This document shows positions 7,271 through 16,414 of a stretch of 64,000 nucleotides of DNA, piece after piece (the first letter of the stretch is position 1; the number at the start of each line of letters is the position of its first letter). The notes under the pieces are model-generated. The model did no database searches. It was given only the letters and a program-made list of their open reading frames with translations, and was not told the origin of the DNA. A program made the translations under genes and the position numbers. This stretch comes from Pedobacter polysacchareus (lineage in GTDB: Bacteria; Bacteroidota; Bacteroidia; Sphingobacteriales; Sphingobacteriaceae). The stretch lies in NCBI RefSeq assembly GCF_019802255.1, contig NZ_JAHYSS010000007.1:124001-188000 (forward strand). The letters run 5' to 3'.

Positions 7271-8888
7271 TTTCTCCGCTCCAAAAAGGCAATCTCCGGT
7301 TGGTGTGATCATCATCTTTGCCAACCAGCTCCAGCAGAGCATCCGGGTATTGATATTTCCAATCATCTTGCTGCTTGTCCGCACAAAAAGCAGCGGTACG
7401 GGATACCTTATTGCAGGGTTTCTGGCTTACCTGATCCTTCTTGCCATCCATTCCTATTTCAGCTACCTTAAATTCACGTTCTTTCTCGATGAGGAAAAAC
7501 AGGAATTCATCATCCAAAAGGGCATATTCAACCGGGAAAACCTGATCATCAGACTGGATAAAATCCAACAGGTAAACATCAACCAATCCTTGATTCAAAG
7601 AATAGTAGGTGTTTACAGCCTAGATATTGATACCGCAGGAAGCGATAAAAAAGAAGCCAGTATTAAAGCCATTGACCATGAAGCGGCTACCATCCTCAGG
7701 GAAAAATTACTGAGCAGAACATTTACCACATTAGCAAAAGAATCAACAGATGCAAACCATACTGAATATTCAGCTAGTCCAGGAGCTATTACGCAAAAAT
7801 CAGCTGATACCGACAAACAGCGGCACAATAACAATGGTAATTACAATAACCAAGGGGATCGCAATAACCAAAACAATTACGGCAGTTACAGCAGCTTCCC
7901 AATCTTAAAATTAAGCAGCAGTACCCTATTTAAAGTAGGATTGACTTCTAATTACGGCGCAAGCATTGCCCTGTTAGGTGGTTTTATCTATGCGATCTTA
8001 GAGGCCACAAAAAACTATACCGAAGCATTTGAGCTGGAACAAAATCCCATCAGCCAGCTGACTACCCAAGGCCTGGGCCTAATTTCCCTGTGTATCCTGC
8101 TAATTTTTGCCCTGCTCATCGTTTTAGGAACCAACCTGATCCGAACTTTTCTGAAGTACTACAACTTTGAAATCAGGAAAGAAAAAACTTTCCTTTCTAT
8201 TCATTCTGGCCTATTTGAAAAGAAACACATCTTGTTGAAACCTGAAAGGGTGCAAATTAGCAGCTACAGCCAGAACTATTTCCAGAAAAAATTGAACCTG
8301 ATCAATTTAAAGTTTAAACAGGCAGCATTCAATACCGCGGAAGAAGAAGATAAAGACAATAAAAAACACGACATAGAAATCCCTGGATGTGACGAAAAGG
8401 AAAGAAATGAAATCTTAAAAATGATCTACCACTGTTTGCCTTTGAAAGGCAGTGCTTTTGTACCCAACTACCGCTTTCTATTCCTGACCGTCATGCTGCG
8501 CATTGTGATACCTGCTATTATTTTTGTAGGCTTAGCACAGCTGAAACCGGCTTTACAACCTTACCTATGGCTGATGCTTCCTTATGCTATTTTTGCTGGG
8601 ATCCTGCTCTATTTTGAATACGCCCACCATAGGTTATTTGTATCAGAAGATTTCATCATCAAAAAAAGCGGCATCTGGGACATAGAGTATCAAACGATGG
8701 AGCCTCACAAAATTCAAAAAATTACTACTAAACAATATTTTTGGCATAAGAAAGCAGATATCGGTCATTTGATCCTGCATACTGCTGCCGGTACCTTGCA
8801 TTTTAAGTATGGAAAGTATGCCGATATTCATCAGATCGTAAACTATTGGTTATATAAAGTAGAGTCGGGCAAAAAAGATTGGATGTAA
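7260..8888 (+). CDS. YdbT-like membrane protein with tandem bPH2 (DUF304) domains
   Basis: 542 residues. The start ATG at 7260 lies inside the end of the upstream YdbS-like gene, so the two are translationally coupled. Repeated units of two membrane helices plus a bPH2 domain are visible. The first domain (about 75-150) carries FNRENLIIRLDKIQQVNI; a second (about 310-380) carries SGLFEKKHILLKPERVQISS; a third (about 455-535) carries SGIWDIEYQTMEPHKIQKIT. An Asn/Gly-rich linker (about 180-210) separates the first unit from the rest. An inner-membrane location is clear. Function is not established in Bacteroidota; protection against envelope-active compounds is a guess by analogy with Bacillus. 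Confidence 0.82.
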   Translation: METNFSAPKRQSPVGVIIIFANQLQQSIRVLIFPIILLLVRTKSSGTGYLIAGFLAYLILLAIHSYFSYLKFTFFLDEEKQEFIIQKGIFNRENLIIRLDKIQQVNINQSLIQRIVGVYSLDIDTAGSDKKEASIKAIDHEAATILREKLLSRTFTTLAKESTDANHTEYSASPGAITQKSADTDKQRHNNNGNYNNQGDRNNQNNYGSYSSFPILKLSSSTLFKVGLTSNYGASIALLGGFIYAILEATKNYTEAFELEQNPISQLTTQGLGLISLCILLIFALLIVLGTNLIRTFLKYYNFEIRKEKTFLSIHSGLFEKKHILLKPERVQISSYSQNYFQKKLNLINLKFKQAAFNTAEEEDKDNKKHDIEIPGCDEKERNEILKMIYHCLPLKGSAFVPNYRFLFLTVMLRIVIPAIIFVGLAQLKPALQPYLWLMLPYAIFAGILLYFEYAHHRLFVSEDFIIKKSGIWDIEYQTMEPHKIQKITTKQYFWHKKADIGHLILHTAAGTLHFKYGKYADIHQIVNYWLYKVESGKKDWM

Positions 8889-9008
8889 CTCCAATAAGAG
8901 ACATAGTTTTCTTATTTTTGTCCGAATGTAGCCGGACGTACTTTTAGGGTAGCCCGATAGCAATACATGGTTTAACAATACCTTTAAAAAGCAGAACAAG
9001 ATAGCATT

Positions 9009-11315
9009 TTGGATTATTTAGCAGGATTAAACCCCCAACAACGCGCAGCAGTAGAAAACACCCAGGGACCAGCAATGATTGTCGCAGGTGCAGGCTCCGG
9101 AAAAACACGTGTCATTACTTACAGAGTAGCTCACCTGATTGAAAAAGGAGTAGATCCATTCAATATTCTGGTGCTTACTTTTACCAATAAAGCCTCTAAA
9201 GATATGCGCGAGCGAATCATGAAAGTGATTGGCGCAGAAGCAAAAAATATCTGGATGGGTACTTTTCACTCCGTATTTGCGAAAATATTAAGAGTAGAAG
9301 CAGAGAAGATCGGTTATCCTTCCAGTTTCACCATCTATGATACAGACGACAGTAAAAGTCTGATCAGAGCGATACTACGCGAGATGCAGCTGGACGACAA
9401 GCTTTACAATGCCAATTTCGTATACAACAGGATCTCTTCTGCGAAAAACAACCTGGTTTCTCATATCGAATACCAGGAGAATGCTGAAATCCAGGCGGAA
9501 GACATCAGTAATAAACGTCCTTTAATCGGAGCGATTTATGAAACGTATACCAAACGCTGCTTCAAGTCAGGTGCAATGGATTTTGACGATTTGCTGTTTA
9601 AAACCAATGTGCTGTTAAAAAACCATCCTGACGTCTTAAATAAATACCAGCAGAAATTCAAATACCTGATGGTAGATGAGTACCAGGATACTAACTTTTC
9701 CCAGTACACTATCGTGAAGAAATTGGCAGCAGCTTACCAGAACATCTGTGTGGTAGGTGATGATGCACAAAGTATCTATGCTTTCAGGGGTGCAAATATT
9801 CAGAACATCCTGAATTTTGAACGCGATTACCCGGATTTGAAAGTCTATAAACTGGAGCAGAATTACCGCTCTACCCAAAATATTGTAGAAGTTGCCAACA
9901 GCATCATCGCCAACAATAAAAACCAGTTGGAAAAGAATGTATTCTCTGACAATGAGCCTGGCGACAGGATCAGGGTACAGCGTGCCTTTACCGACAATGA
10001 GGAAGGTAAAATTGTAGCCGAAGCCATCATTCAGGAACGCAGTTCTAAAGGGTATAACTACAATGATTTTGCCATCTTATACCGTACCAACGCACAATCC
10101 AGAGCAATGGAGGAAGGTTTAAGAAAACTCAATGTCCCTTATAAAATCTATGGCGGACTATCTTTTTACCAACGTAAAGAGATCAAGGATTTAATTGCTT
10201 ATTTCCGCTTAACCTTCAATCCAAGTGATGAAGAAGCCATCAAAAGGGTGATCAATTACCCAAAAAGAGGGCTTGGCGATACGACAGTGGAAAAACTATT
10301 GGTTGCTGCAGATGAGCACAATGTGACCATGTGGGAAGTAGTATGTAATCCACAGCAGTACATTGCCGGCAGAATCGCCAATCAATTGAATGATTTCGCA
10401 ATGATGATTAAGAGTTTCACTGTAGAAGCCAAGAAATTGGATGCTTATGAAGCCGCTTTATACATCGCGCAACATTCTGGGATTTTAAAAGAATTACATT
10501 CCGACATGACTGATGAAGGTCGTGGGCGACATGAAAACATACAGGAATTATTAAACGGGATCAAGGAATTCGGAGAACGCGAAGATATCGAAGACCGCAG
10601 TCTGGAAGTATTTATGCAGGACATTGCCTTGCTGACCAATGACGATAAGTCGAACGACAAGAACGTAGATACCGTTTCCTTAATGACCATTCACTCTTCA
10701 AAAGGTCTGGAATTTAAGAACGTATTTGTAGTTGGTTTAGAGGAAAACCTCTTCCCTTCTCAGATGTCGCTCAATTCAAGGTCTGATTTAGAAGAAGAAC
10801 GCAGGTTGTTTTATGTAGCGGTAACCCGTGCAGAAAAGAAACTGACCCTTACCTACTCTACTTCAAGATACAGATGGGGAACTTTAACCAATTGTGAGCC
10901 GAGTCGTTTTATCGAAGAAATCAATGCCCGTTACCTGGAGATTGAGGTGCCAAAATCTGCTAAACCACCTATTGGTGATGACAATTTCTCTTCTGAAAGA
11001 AGAAGCTGGACACAGCAAAGGGATAGCTTCAGCAAGCCAAAGCCTGCAGCTTCTAGCACAGCAACAGGTACTTCTACCGCTCCAAGACCTAAAACATCGG
11101 TATTACCTAAAGCCCACGTGCCTACACCAGGTTTCGCACCTGATGCGGCCAACCTTTTCCAAAATGGAATGGAAGTGGAGCATGAGAAATTCGGTTTCGG
11201 TAAAATTGTGAGTCTGGAAGGCAGCTTACCTGATGTAAAAGCAACGGTATTTTTTCAAGGCCTGGGTAATAAGCAGTTATTATTAAAATTTGCTAAATTG
11301 CGAATTGTTAAATAA
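9009..11315 (+). CDS. uvrD: UvrD/PcrA-type superfamily 1 DNA helicase
   Basis: 768 residues, normal for UvrD/PcrA. Helicase motifs in order: Q-motif LNPQQRAAV, Walker A AGAGSGKT (26-33), LTFTNKAS (Ia), Walker B VDEYQDTN, GDDAQSIYAFRGA (III), LEQNYRS (IV), VSLMTIHSSKGLEF (V) and EERRLFYVAVTRA (VI). The C-terminus (FQNGMEVEHEKFGFGKIVSLEG and onward) is the PcrA-type Tudor domain that binds RNA polymerase. The enzyme is an ATP-driven 3'-5' helicase used in repair and in clearing transcription conflicts. Translation starts at TTG (9009): it gives the conserved N-terminus, while the first in-frame ATG falls just before Walker A and would remove the Q-motif. It is a single gene, with no terminator seen downstream. 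Confidence 0.93.
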   Translation: MDYLAGLNPQQRAAVENTQGPAMIVAGAGSGKTRVITYRVAHLIEKGVDPFNILVLTFTNKASKDMRERIMKVIGAEAKNIWMGTFHSVFAKILRVEAEKIGYPSSFTIYDTDDSKSLIRAILREMQLDDKLYNANFVYNRISSAKNNLVSHIEYQENAEIQAEDISNKRPLIGAIYETYTKRCFKSGAMDFDDLLFKTNVLLKNHPDVLNKYQQKFKYLMVDEYQDTNFSQYTIVKKLAAAYQNICVVGDDAQSIYAFRGANIQNILNFERDYPDLKVYKLEQNYRSTQNIVEVANSIIANNKNQLEKNVFSDNEPGDRIRVQRAFTDNEEGKIVAEAIIQERSSKGYNYNDFAILYRTNAQSRAMEEGLRKLNVPYKIYGGLSFYQRKEIKDLIAYFRLTFNPSDEEAIKRVINYPKRGLGDTTVEKLLVAADEHNVTMWEVVCNPQQYIAGRIANQLNDFAMMIKSFTVEAKKLDAYEAALYIAQHSGILKELHSDMTDEGRGRHENIQELLNGIKEFGEREDIEDRSLEVFMQDIALLTNDDKSNDKNVDTVSLMTIHSSKGLEFKNVFVVGLEENLFPSQMSLNSRSDLEEERRLFYVAVTRAEKKLTLTYSTSRYRWGTLTNCEPSRFIEEINARYLEIEVPKSAKPPIGDDNFSSERRSWTQQRDSFSKPKPAASSTATGTSTAPRPKTSVLPKAHVPTPGFAPDAANLFQNGMEVEHEKFGFGKIVSLEGSLPDVKATVFFQGLGNKQLLLKFAKLRIVK

Positions 11316-11471
11316 AATATATCTTTACAGCATCCGGAGGAATTTATAAATCCGTGATTGCTACTAATTTGATTATAAATTATACAATTAATGGCTATAA
11401 TTCGTTATCACCTGATACGACCAGCCTTTAGCAAAATAGCTTACTCAAGAAGATAAATACGCCCTAAGGGC

Positions 11472-11494
11472 CGACCGGAACATTAAACCGGTCG
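11472..11494 (+). repeat. Hairpin in the leader of the DUF4290-murA unit
   Basis: CGACCGG (11472-11478) and CCGGTCG (11488-11494) form a 7 bp stem with a 9-base loop, 31 bases before the DUF4290 start. No T-run follows, so it is more likely a leader structure than a terminator. Confidence 0.4.
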
Positions 11495-11524
11495 CACATA
11501 AAAATAAAAAGTATAATTATACAG

Positions 11525-12223
11525 ATGAATTTCGATTATAATACCACAAGAAACGAGTTAATCCTCGCCGAATACGGCCGTAATGTACAGAACATGGTGA
11601 AGTACATTATTGAATTACCCGACCTTGAAGAACGTAATAAATATGCTCAGGCGGTGATAGATCTTATGGGATTCTTAAACCCCCATTTGCGTGATGTTGC
11701 TGATTTTAAGCATAAATTATGGGATCACCTACACATCATCTCGGGTTATAAAATCGATGTAGACAGCCCTTATCCAAAGCCGACCCCAGAGGATGCTTTA
11801 GTAAAACCGAAGCATATCGGCTATCCTCAGCAAAAAATCACCTATAAGCACTATGGCAAAACGGTGGAAACGATGATCGAAAAGGCAAAAGCTGTAGATG
11901 ATCCGGAACGCAGAGCGGCAATGGTACAAGGCATCGCAAATTTCATGAAAATGGCTTACGTGACCTGGAATAAAGACAGCGTTGCAGATGAAACGATCCT
12001 GAAAAACCTGCGTGAACTGTCGGGCGGCGAATTGCAATTGGACGAAAATGTAAACCTGGCGAAGGTTGAATTTAAACCTGCAGTGACCAGACCAGCAAAC
12101 AACAATAACCGCGGCAGACAAAACAACAATAACAACAACGGTAAAGGCAGACAAAACAACACCAGTAACAACAATAACCGCCCTCAGCGTAACAACAATA
12201 GCAATCCAAAACCACGTCACTAG
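11525..12223 (+). CDS. DUF4290 domain-containing protein
   Basis: 232 residues. The region from about 1 to 185 (MNFDYNTTRNELILAEYGRN and onward, including FLNPHLRDVADFKHKLWDHL) matches the Bacteroidota-specific DUF4290 family as I know it. The last 45 residues are almost only Asn, Gly, Arg, Gln and Pro, in RGRQNNNN-type runs: a disordered basic tail of the kind that binds nucleic acid. The cellular role is unknown. It lies 41 bases upstream of murA on the same strand. This pairing is common in the phylum and suggests co-expression with peptidoglycan precursor synthesis. Confidence 0.85.
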   Translation: MNFDYNTTRNELILAEYGRNVQNMVKYIIELPDLEERNKYAQAVIDLMGFLNPHLRDVADFKHKLWDHLHIISGYKIDVDSPYPKPTPEDALVKPKHIGYPQQKITYKHYGKTVETMIEKAKAVDDPERRAAMVQGIANFMKMAYVTWNKDSVADETILKNLRELSGGELQLDENVNLAKVEFKPAVTRPANNNNRGRQNNNNNNGKGRQNNTSNNNNRPQRNNNSNPKPRH

Positions 12224-12264
12224 ATCTTACCAATTTTAATACTACTATACAAGCTTACTACAAC

Positions 12265-13590
12265 ATGAATGCATTCGAAATAATTGGTGGACAAAAGTTA
12301 AAAGGTGAAATCACACCTCAGGGAGCGAAGAATGAAGCCCTACAAATTATCTCAGCAGTTTTATTAACTGAAGAAAAAATCACCATCAGCAATATCCCAG
12401 ATATTAAAGATGTTAACAAACTCATTGAACTATTAGGAGACCTTGGGGTAACCGTAGAACGTCTTTCAAAAGATACTTATACTTTTGAGGCCAAAAACAT
12501 TAACCTGGATTTCTTCCAATCAGATATTTTTAAATCTAAAGGCGGCAGTCTAAGAGGATCAATTATGATCGTCGGTCCACTATTGGCCCGTTTCGGTAAA
12601 GCAGCAATTCCTAAACCAGGCGGCGATAAAATCGGCCGCAGAAGATTGGATACGCATTTCTTAGGCTTTGAGAAATTAGGCGCCAAATTCGTTTATGACT
12701 CCAAAAAAGAGTTCTTTAACGTAGATGCAACCGCCCTTAAAGGTGCTTATATCCTAATGGATGAAGCTTCCGTAACGGGAACTGCAAACATTGTGATGAC
12801 CGCTGTAATGGCCAAAGGAATCACGACCATTTACAACGCTGCCTGTGAGCCTTACTTACAGCAACTTTGTAAAATGCTGAACCGTATGGGGGCAAAAATC
12901 ACTGGTGTAGGGTCCAACCTATTGACCATTGAAGGTGTTACTAAACTTGGCGGTACAGAACATCGTATGCTGCCTGATATGATTGAAATCGGTTCTTTCA
13001 TTGGCCTTGCGGCGATGACAGAATCAGAAATCACCATCAAAAACGTATGCTATTCAGAACTAGGAATTATTCCTGAAGTTTTCAGAAAGCTAGGTATCAA
13101 ATTTGAACTAAAAGGTGATGATATTTTCATTCCTTCTCAGAAACATTACGTAATTGAGTCCTTTATTGATGGCTCTATGCTAACTATCGCAGATTCTCCA
13201 TGGCCAGGATTCACTCCTGATTTATTGAGTATCGTATTGGTAGTAGCTACTCAGGCAAAAGGATCAGTATTGATCCATCAGAAAATGTTTGAAAGCCGTC
13301 TGTTCTTTGTCGACAAACTGATTGAAATGGGTGCTCAAATCATCCTTTGTGATCCACACAGAGCTACAGTAAACGGAATCAACAAGCAATATAAATTAAG
13401 AGGTATCAGCATGACTTCTCCGGATATCCGTGCAGGAGTATCTCTATTGATCGCTGCTTTATCTGCGGAAGGAAAATCAACGATTTTCAATATCGAGCAA
13501 ATTGAGCGTGGTTACCAGGACATTGACACCCGTTTACGCGCCCTAGGTGCACAGATTAAACGTGTTGATGCTTCAGCACCTAGTCATTAA
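12265..13590 (+). CDS. murA: UDP-N-acetylglucosamine 1-carboxyvinyltransferase MurA, Asp-type active site
   Basis: 441 residues in the two-domain inside-out alpha/beta fold of EPSP-synthase-like enzymes. MurA transfers enolpyruvate from phosphoenolpyruvate to UDP-GlcNAc, the first committed step of peptidoglycan synthesis, in the cytoplasm. The substrate Lys-Asn pair is in QGAKNEALQ (Lys22, Asn23). The active-site loop reads PKPGGDKIGRRRLDTH, so residue 121 is Asp where E. coli has Cys115 (PGGCTIGARPVDLH). Asp at this position, known from Mycobacterium and Chlamydia, retains activity and prevents covalent capture by fosfomycin. The gene follows DUF4290 in an apparent operon and ends at a bidirectional terminator. 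Confidence 0.95.
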   Translation: MNAFEIIGGQKLKGEITPQGAKNEALQIISAVLLTEEKITISNIPDIKDVNKLIELLGDLGVTVERLSKDTYTFEAKNINLDFFQSDIFKSKGGSLRGSIMIVGPLLARFGKAAIPKPGGDKIGRRRLDTHFLGFEKLGAKFVYDSKKEFFNVDATALKGAYILMDEASVTGTANIVMTAVMAKGITTIYNAACEPYLQQLCKMLNRMGAKITGVGSNLLTIEGVTKLGGTEHRMLPDMIEIGSFIGLAAMTESEITIKNVCYSELGIIPEVFRKLGIKFELKGDDIFIPSQKHYVIESFIDGSMLTIADSPWPGFTPDLLSIVLVVATQAKGSVLIHQKMFESRLFFVDKLIEMGAQIILCDPHRATVNGINKQYKLRGISMTSPDIRAGVSLLIAALSAEGKSTIFNIEQIERGYQDIDTRLRALGAQIKRVDASAPSH

Positions 13591-13631
13591 AACAATTGAG
13601 CCAAGTCATTTGGTTTAAAATAACAAGACAT

Positions 13632-13661
13632 AAAAAAATCCCGGAAATCCGGGATTTTTTT
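13632..13661. terminator. Bidirectional terminator between murA and cystathionine beta-synthase gene
   Basis: ATCCCGG (13638-13644) and CCGGGAT (13649-13655) with an AAAT loop, flanked by seven A before and six T after. It serves the convergent murA (plus) and cystathionine beta-synthase (minus) transcripts. Confidence 0.9.
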
Positions 13662-13726
13662 ATGCCTAATAAATTTATGACTAACAAATACGAAGGACAC
13701 AGCCTACTATTGACATCGCGTTAATC

Positions 13727-15088
13727 CTATGCAGAAATTGCGTTAATGATGTCGTATTGAGTGATAATCTCAATTCTGCCATCCTCATCTTCTACCAATA
13801 CTGCTGAATTCTCTTTATTGATCAATGATGAAATCTTATCAATCGAAGTGTTCATATCCACGAAAGGGAAGGTACTCGACATAATCTCTTTCACTGGCGC
13901 AGATTTTAAAGAAGGATTCTCTAAAAGTGCTTTAATGATATCACTTTCGGCCAATTTACCTACTACCATTCCTTGTTGAGTCACCGGAATCTGAGAGATA
14001 TTTAAGGTATTCATATTATTGATCGCTTCCAGAATGGTCTTCTCACAATCAATGGTAATGATTTCTGCAGATTCCTTTTTTGAAAGAATAGACCTTGCAG
14101 TCAGCTTCTCATCTTTAAGGAAACCTCGTTCTCTCAACCAATCTTCATTGTACATTTTACCCATATAACGGCTTCCATGATCATGAAAGATCACCACCAC
14201 CACATCTTCTGGCTTCAGTTTATCTTTTAACTGCAATAGTCCTGCAATAGCCGATCCTGCTGAATTCCCAACAAAAATCCCTTCTTTACGTGCAATATCA
14301 CGCGTCATTAGGGCTGCATCTTTATCGGTCACTTTCTCAAAAAGATCAATGATGTCAAAATCTACGTTCTTTGGTAAAAAGTCTTCTCCAATCCCTTCCG
14401 TAATGTAAGGATAGATCTCATTCTTATCTAAAATACCTGTTTCTTTATATTTCTTAAATACCGATCCATAAGTATCAATACCCCAGATTTTAATATCAGG
14501 ATTCTGTTCTTTCAAATATTTTCCAGTACCAGAAATAGTACCACCAGTACCTACCCCAACCACTAAATGCGTGATCTTTCCTTCGGTTTGCGCCCAGATT
14601 TCAGGTCCAGTCTGCTCATAATGAGCCTGAGAATTGGCCAGGTTATCATATTGATTCGGTTTCCATGAATTCGGAACTTCACGTTCTAAACGCGAAGAAA
14701 CTGAATAATAAGACCTTGGATCTTCAGGTTCTACGTTCGTAGGACAAACGATAACTTCCGCACCAAAAGCACGTAAAGCATCTACTTTCTCCTTAGACTG
14801 CTTATCTGTAGTGGTGAAAATACATTTATAGCCCTTAATAATTGCCGCCATAGCCAGGCCCATTCCGGTATTTCCAGAAGTACCTTCTATGATCGTTCCA
14901 CCCGGTTTAAGCTTACCGCTCTTCTCCGCGTCTTCAATCATTTTAACTGCCATACGATCCTTAATTGAATTACCAGGATTGGTACTTTCAACTTTCGCCA
15001 ATACCGTAGCCGGAATTTCTTTCGTAATGTTATTCAATTTTACCAATGGCGTATTACCAATGGTTTCCAAAATATTATTGTACCACAT
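13727..15088 (-). CDS. Cystathionine beta-synthase (PLP domain plus CBS pair)
   Basis: 453 residues. The PLP-dependent cysteine synthase/CBS fold fills about 1-325: NPGNSIKDR with the PLP Lys43, substrate loop GTSGNTG (69-75), and phosphate cradle GVGTGGTISG. Two CBS motifs follow (about 335-450), with MSSTFPFVDMNTSIDKISSL and EIITQYDIINAIS, which in homologues bind adenosyl compounds and regulate the enzyme. The reaction joins serine and homocysteine to cystathionine; cysteine-synthase activity is possible for bacterial members. With MetZ encoded at 25-26 kb, the genome can move sulfur between homocysteine and cysteine. The gene is monocistronic. Two ATCTACCA direct repeats 21 bp apart (15185 and 15206) lie upstream. 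Confidence 0.88.
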   Translation of the reverse strand: MWYNNILETIGNTPLVKLNNITKEIPATVLAKVESTNPGNSIKDRMAVKMIEDAEKSGKLKPGGTIIEGTSGNTGMGLAMAAIIKGYKCIFTTTDKQSKEKVDALRAFGAEVIVCPTNVEPEDPRSYYSVSSRLEREVPNSWKPNQYDNLANSQAHYEQTGPEIWAQTEGKITHLVVGVGTGGTISGTGKYLKEQNPDIKIWGIDTYGSVFKKYKETGILDKNEIYPYITEGIGEDFLPKNVDFDIIDLFEKVTDKDAALMTRDIARKEGIFVGNSAGSAIAGLLQLKDKLKPEDVVVVIFHDHGSRYMGKMYNEDWLRERGFLKDEKLTARSILSKKESAEIITIDCEKTILEAINNMNTLNISQIPVTQQGMVVGKLAESDIIKALLENPSLKSAPVKEIMSSTFPFVDMNTSIDKISSLINKENSAVLVEDEDGRIEIITQYDIINAISA

Positions 15089-15241
15089 AGTTACAAAAAT
15101 ACAAATTGGTGCTTAGAATTCTATTTATAAAACATAATTCAATATTTAATATTGCAAAAACAAATTAAACAAAATAACATTTTAATCTACCAGTCCAATA
15201 GACTTATCTACCATCTATTATATAGGTAAATAAAGAATATT

Positions 15242-16330
15242 TCAATTGAGCCGATACCGTTTCCCGGGCAAAGAAGTCAGCAAGCCCTCGATTTCCAGCG
15301 TCAATAAATGCAATAATAACTTACTTTGGGGAAGTCCTATCTGATGGGTCAGCGCGTCAAGTTCCATATCCGAAACTTTTAACACCTTCAATATCTGGAC
15401 TTCTATCTCAGAAAGATCGGCTGGCAACTCAGTTGGCAAAACCGCTTTCACCGTAGATTCCTCCCAGCCTAAAAAATAAGGGAGGTCTTTCGCATGACTC
15501 ATTAGCCCGGCTCTATTCGTCTTAATTAAGAAATTACAACCTTCAGAATAAATATCCGTTGTTCTTCCCGGAAAAGCATACACATCCCTATGGTAAGAAT
15601 TGGCCAGATCAGCCGTAATCAGCGCCCCACCTTTAGATGCTGCCTCCACCACAATTGTCACATCCGAGATCCCTGCAATGATCCGGTTGCGCTTAGGAAA
15701 ATTCTCCTTATCAGGATTAGTGTACGGAGCGAATTCCGTTAACAAGCCCCCATTCAATACCATCTTTTGTGCAGCAGGACCATGCACCTGAGGATACATC
15801 CGGTCTAAACCATGCGCCAGTACCCCTACCGTCGGAATACCATGCGCTAAACTTTCCTGATGCGCACAAATATCAATGCCATAGGCGAGTCCGCTCACAA
15901 TCAGCACGTCATAAGGTGCCAGCACTTCTGCCAATTGCTTACAGAGCATCTTACCATAGCTAGTGGCCATACGAGTCCCTACAATACTAATAATGCGTGG
16001 ATGATTCAGGTTTGCAGTCCCACGATAATAGAGTAGAATTGGCGCATCTTCACAGTTTCGTAATCTTGATGGATAATCATCATCCGTATAAAACAACACC
16101 TTCACCTGATATTTCTCTATAAACTTCAGCTGTTCTTTCGCTTTTAATATCGCGTTCTTCCCTAAAATATGTTCTGCAGTAATGAGACCAACTCCCGGAA
16201 CCCGCAATAATGCTTTCTTATCCGCTTTAAATACCGCTTCCGGTGTGATAAAATGGGTTAACAGATGTTTAGCAGTAACATGCCCAACATTTTGGATCAT
16301 ACTCAGGGCAATTTTATAAATTAAGCTCAT
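15242..16330 (-). CDS. dprA: DNA-processing protein DprA
   Basis: 362 residues. An N-terminal helix-hairpin-helix region (VGHVTAKHLL and LLRVPGVGLITAEHIL) precedes the Rossmann-like DprA core (about 100-290), with SIVGTRMATSYG, SGLAYGIDICAH and the conserved PKRNRIIAGIS. A small C-terminal winged helix (about 300-362) follows. DprA loads RecA onto single-stranded DNA entering during natural transformation. No other competence gene is in the window. The start at 16330 matches the family's N-terminus. Two direct repeats of GATTATCAC exactly 20 bp apart lie 27-55 bases upstream. Confidence 0.92.
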   Translation of the reverse strand: MSLIYKIALSMIQNVGHVTAKHLLTHFITPEAVFKADKKALLRVPGVGLITAEHILGKNAILKAKEQLKFIEKYQVKVLFYTDDDYPSRLRNCEDAPILLYYRGTANLNHPRIISIVGTRMATSYGKMLCKQLAEVLAPYDVLIVSGLAYGIDICAHQESLAHGIPTVGVLAHGLDRMYPQVHGPAAQKMVLNGGLLTEFAPYTNPDKENFPKRNRIIAGISDVTIVVEAASKGGALITADLANSYHRDVYAFPGRTTDIYSEGCNFLIKTNRAGLMSHAKDLPYFLGWEESTVKAVLPTELPADLSEIEVQILKVLKVSDMELDALTHQIGLPQSKLLLHLLTLEIEGLLTSLPGKRYRLN

Positions 16331-16356
16331 TGGTCTAACTTATATTTTATCTGTTA

Positions 16357-16385
16357 GATTATCACCATATCTATTGGATTATCAC
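16357..16385. promoter_or_regulatory. Two GATTATCAC direct repeats upstream of dprA
   Basis: GATTATCAC occurs at 16357-16365 and 16377-16385, start to start exactly 20 bp. The repeats lie 27-55 bases upstream of the minus-strand dprA start. Helical phasing of two turns suggests a regulator binding side by side; none is known. Confidence 0.35.
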
Positions 16386-16414
16386 AATGTTTACTGTAAT
16401 TCTGCTCCAGCTCC

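Noticed and set aside
11798..12220. 140-residue minus-strand open frame rich in Val and Ile
   Set aside because: It is the reverse reading of the Asn-rich DUF4290 tail; AAC/AAT codons read backwards give Val and Ile.
15185..15213. ATCTACCA direct repeats 21 bp apart upstream of cystathionine beta-synthase
   Set aside because: Only two 8-mers in A/T-rich DNA, not at a clear promoter position; too weak for a separate feature.
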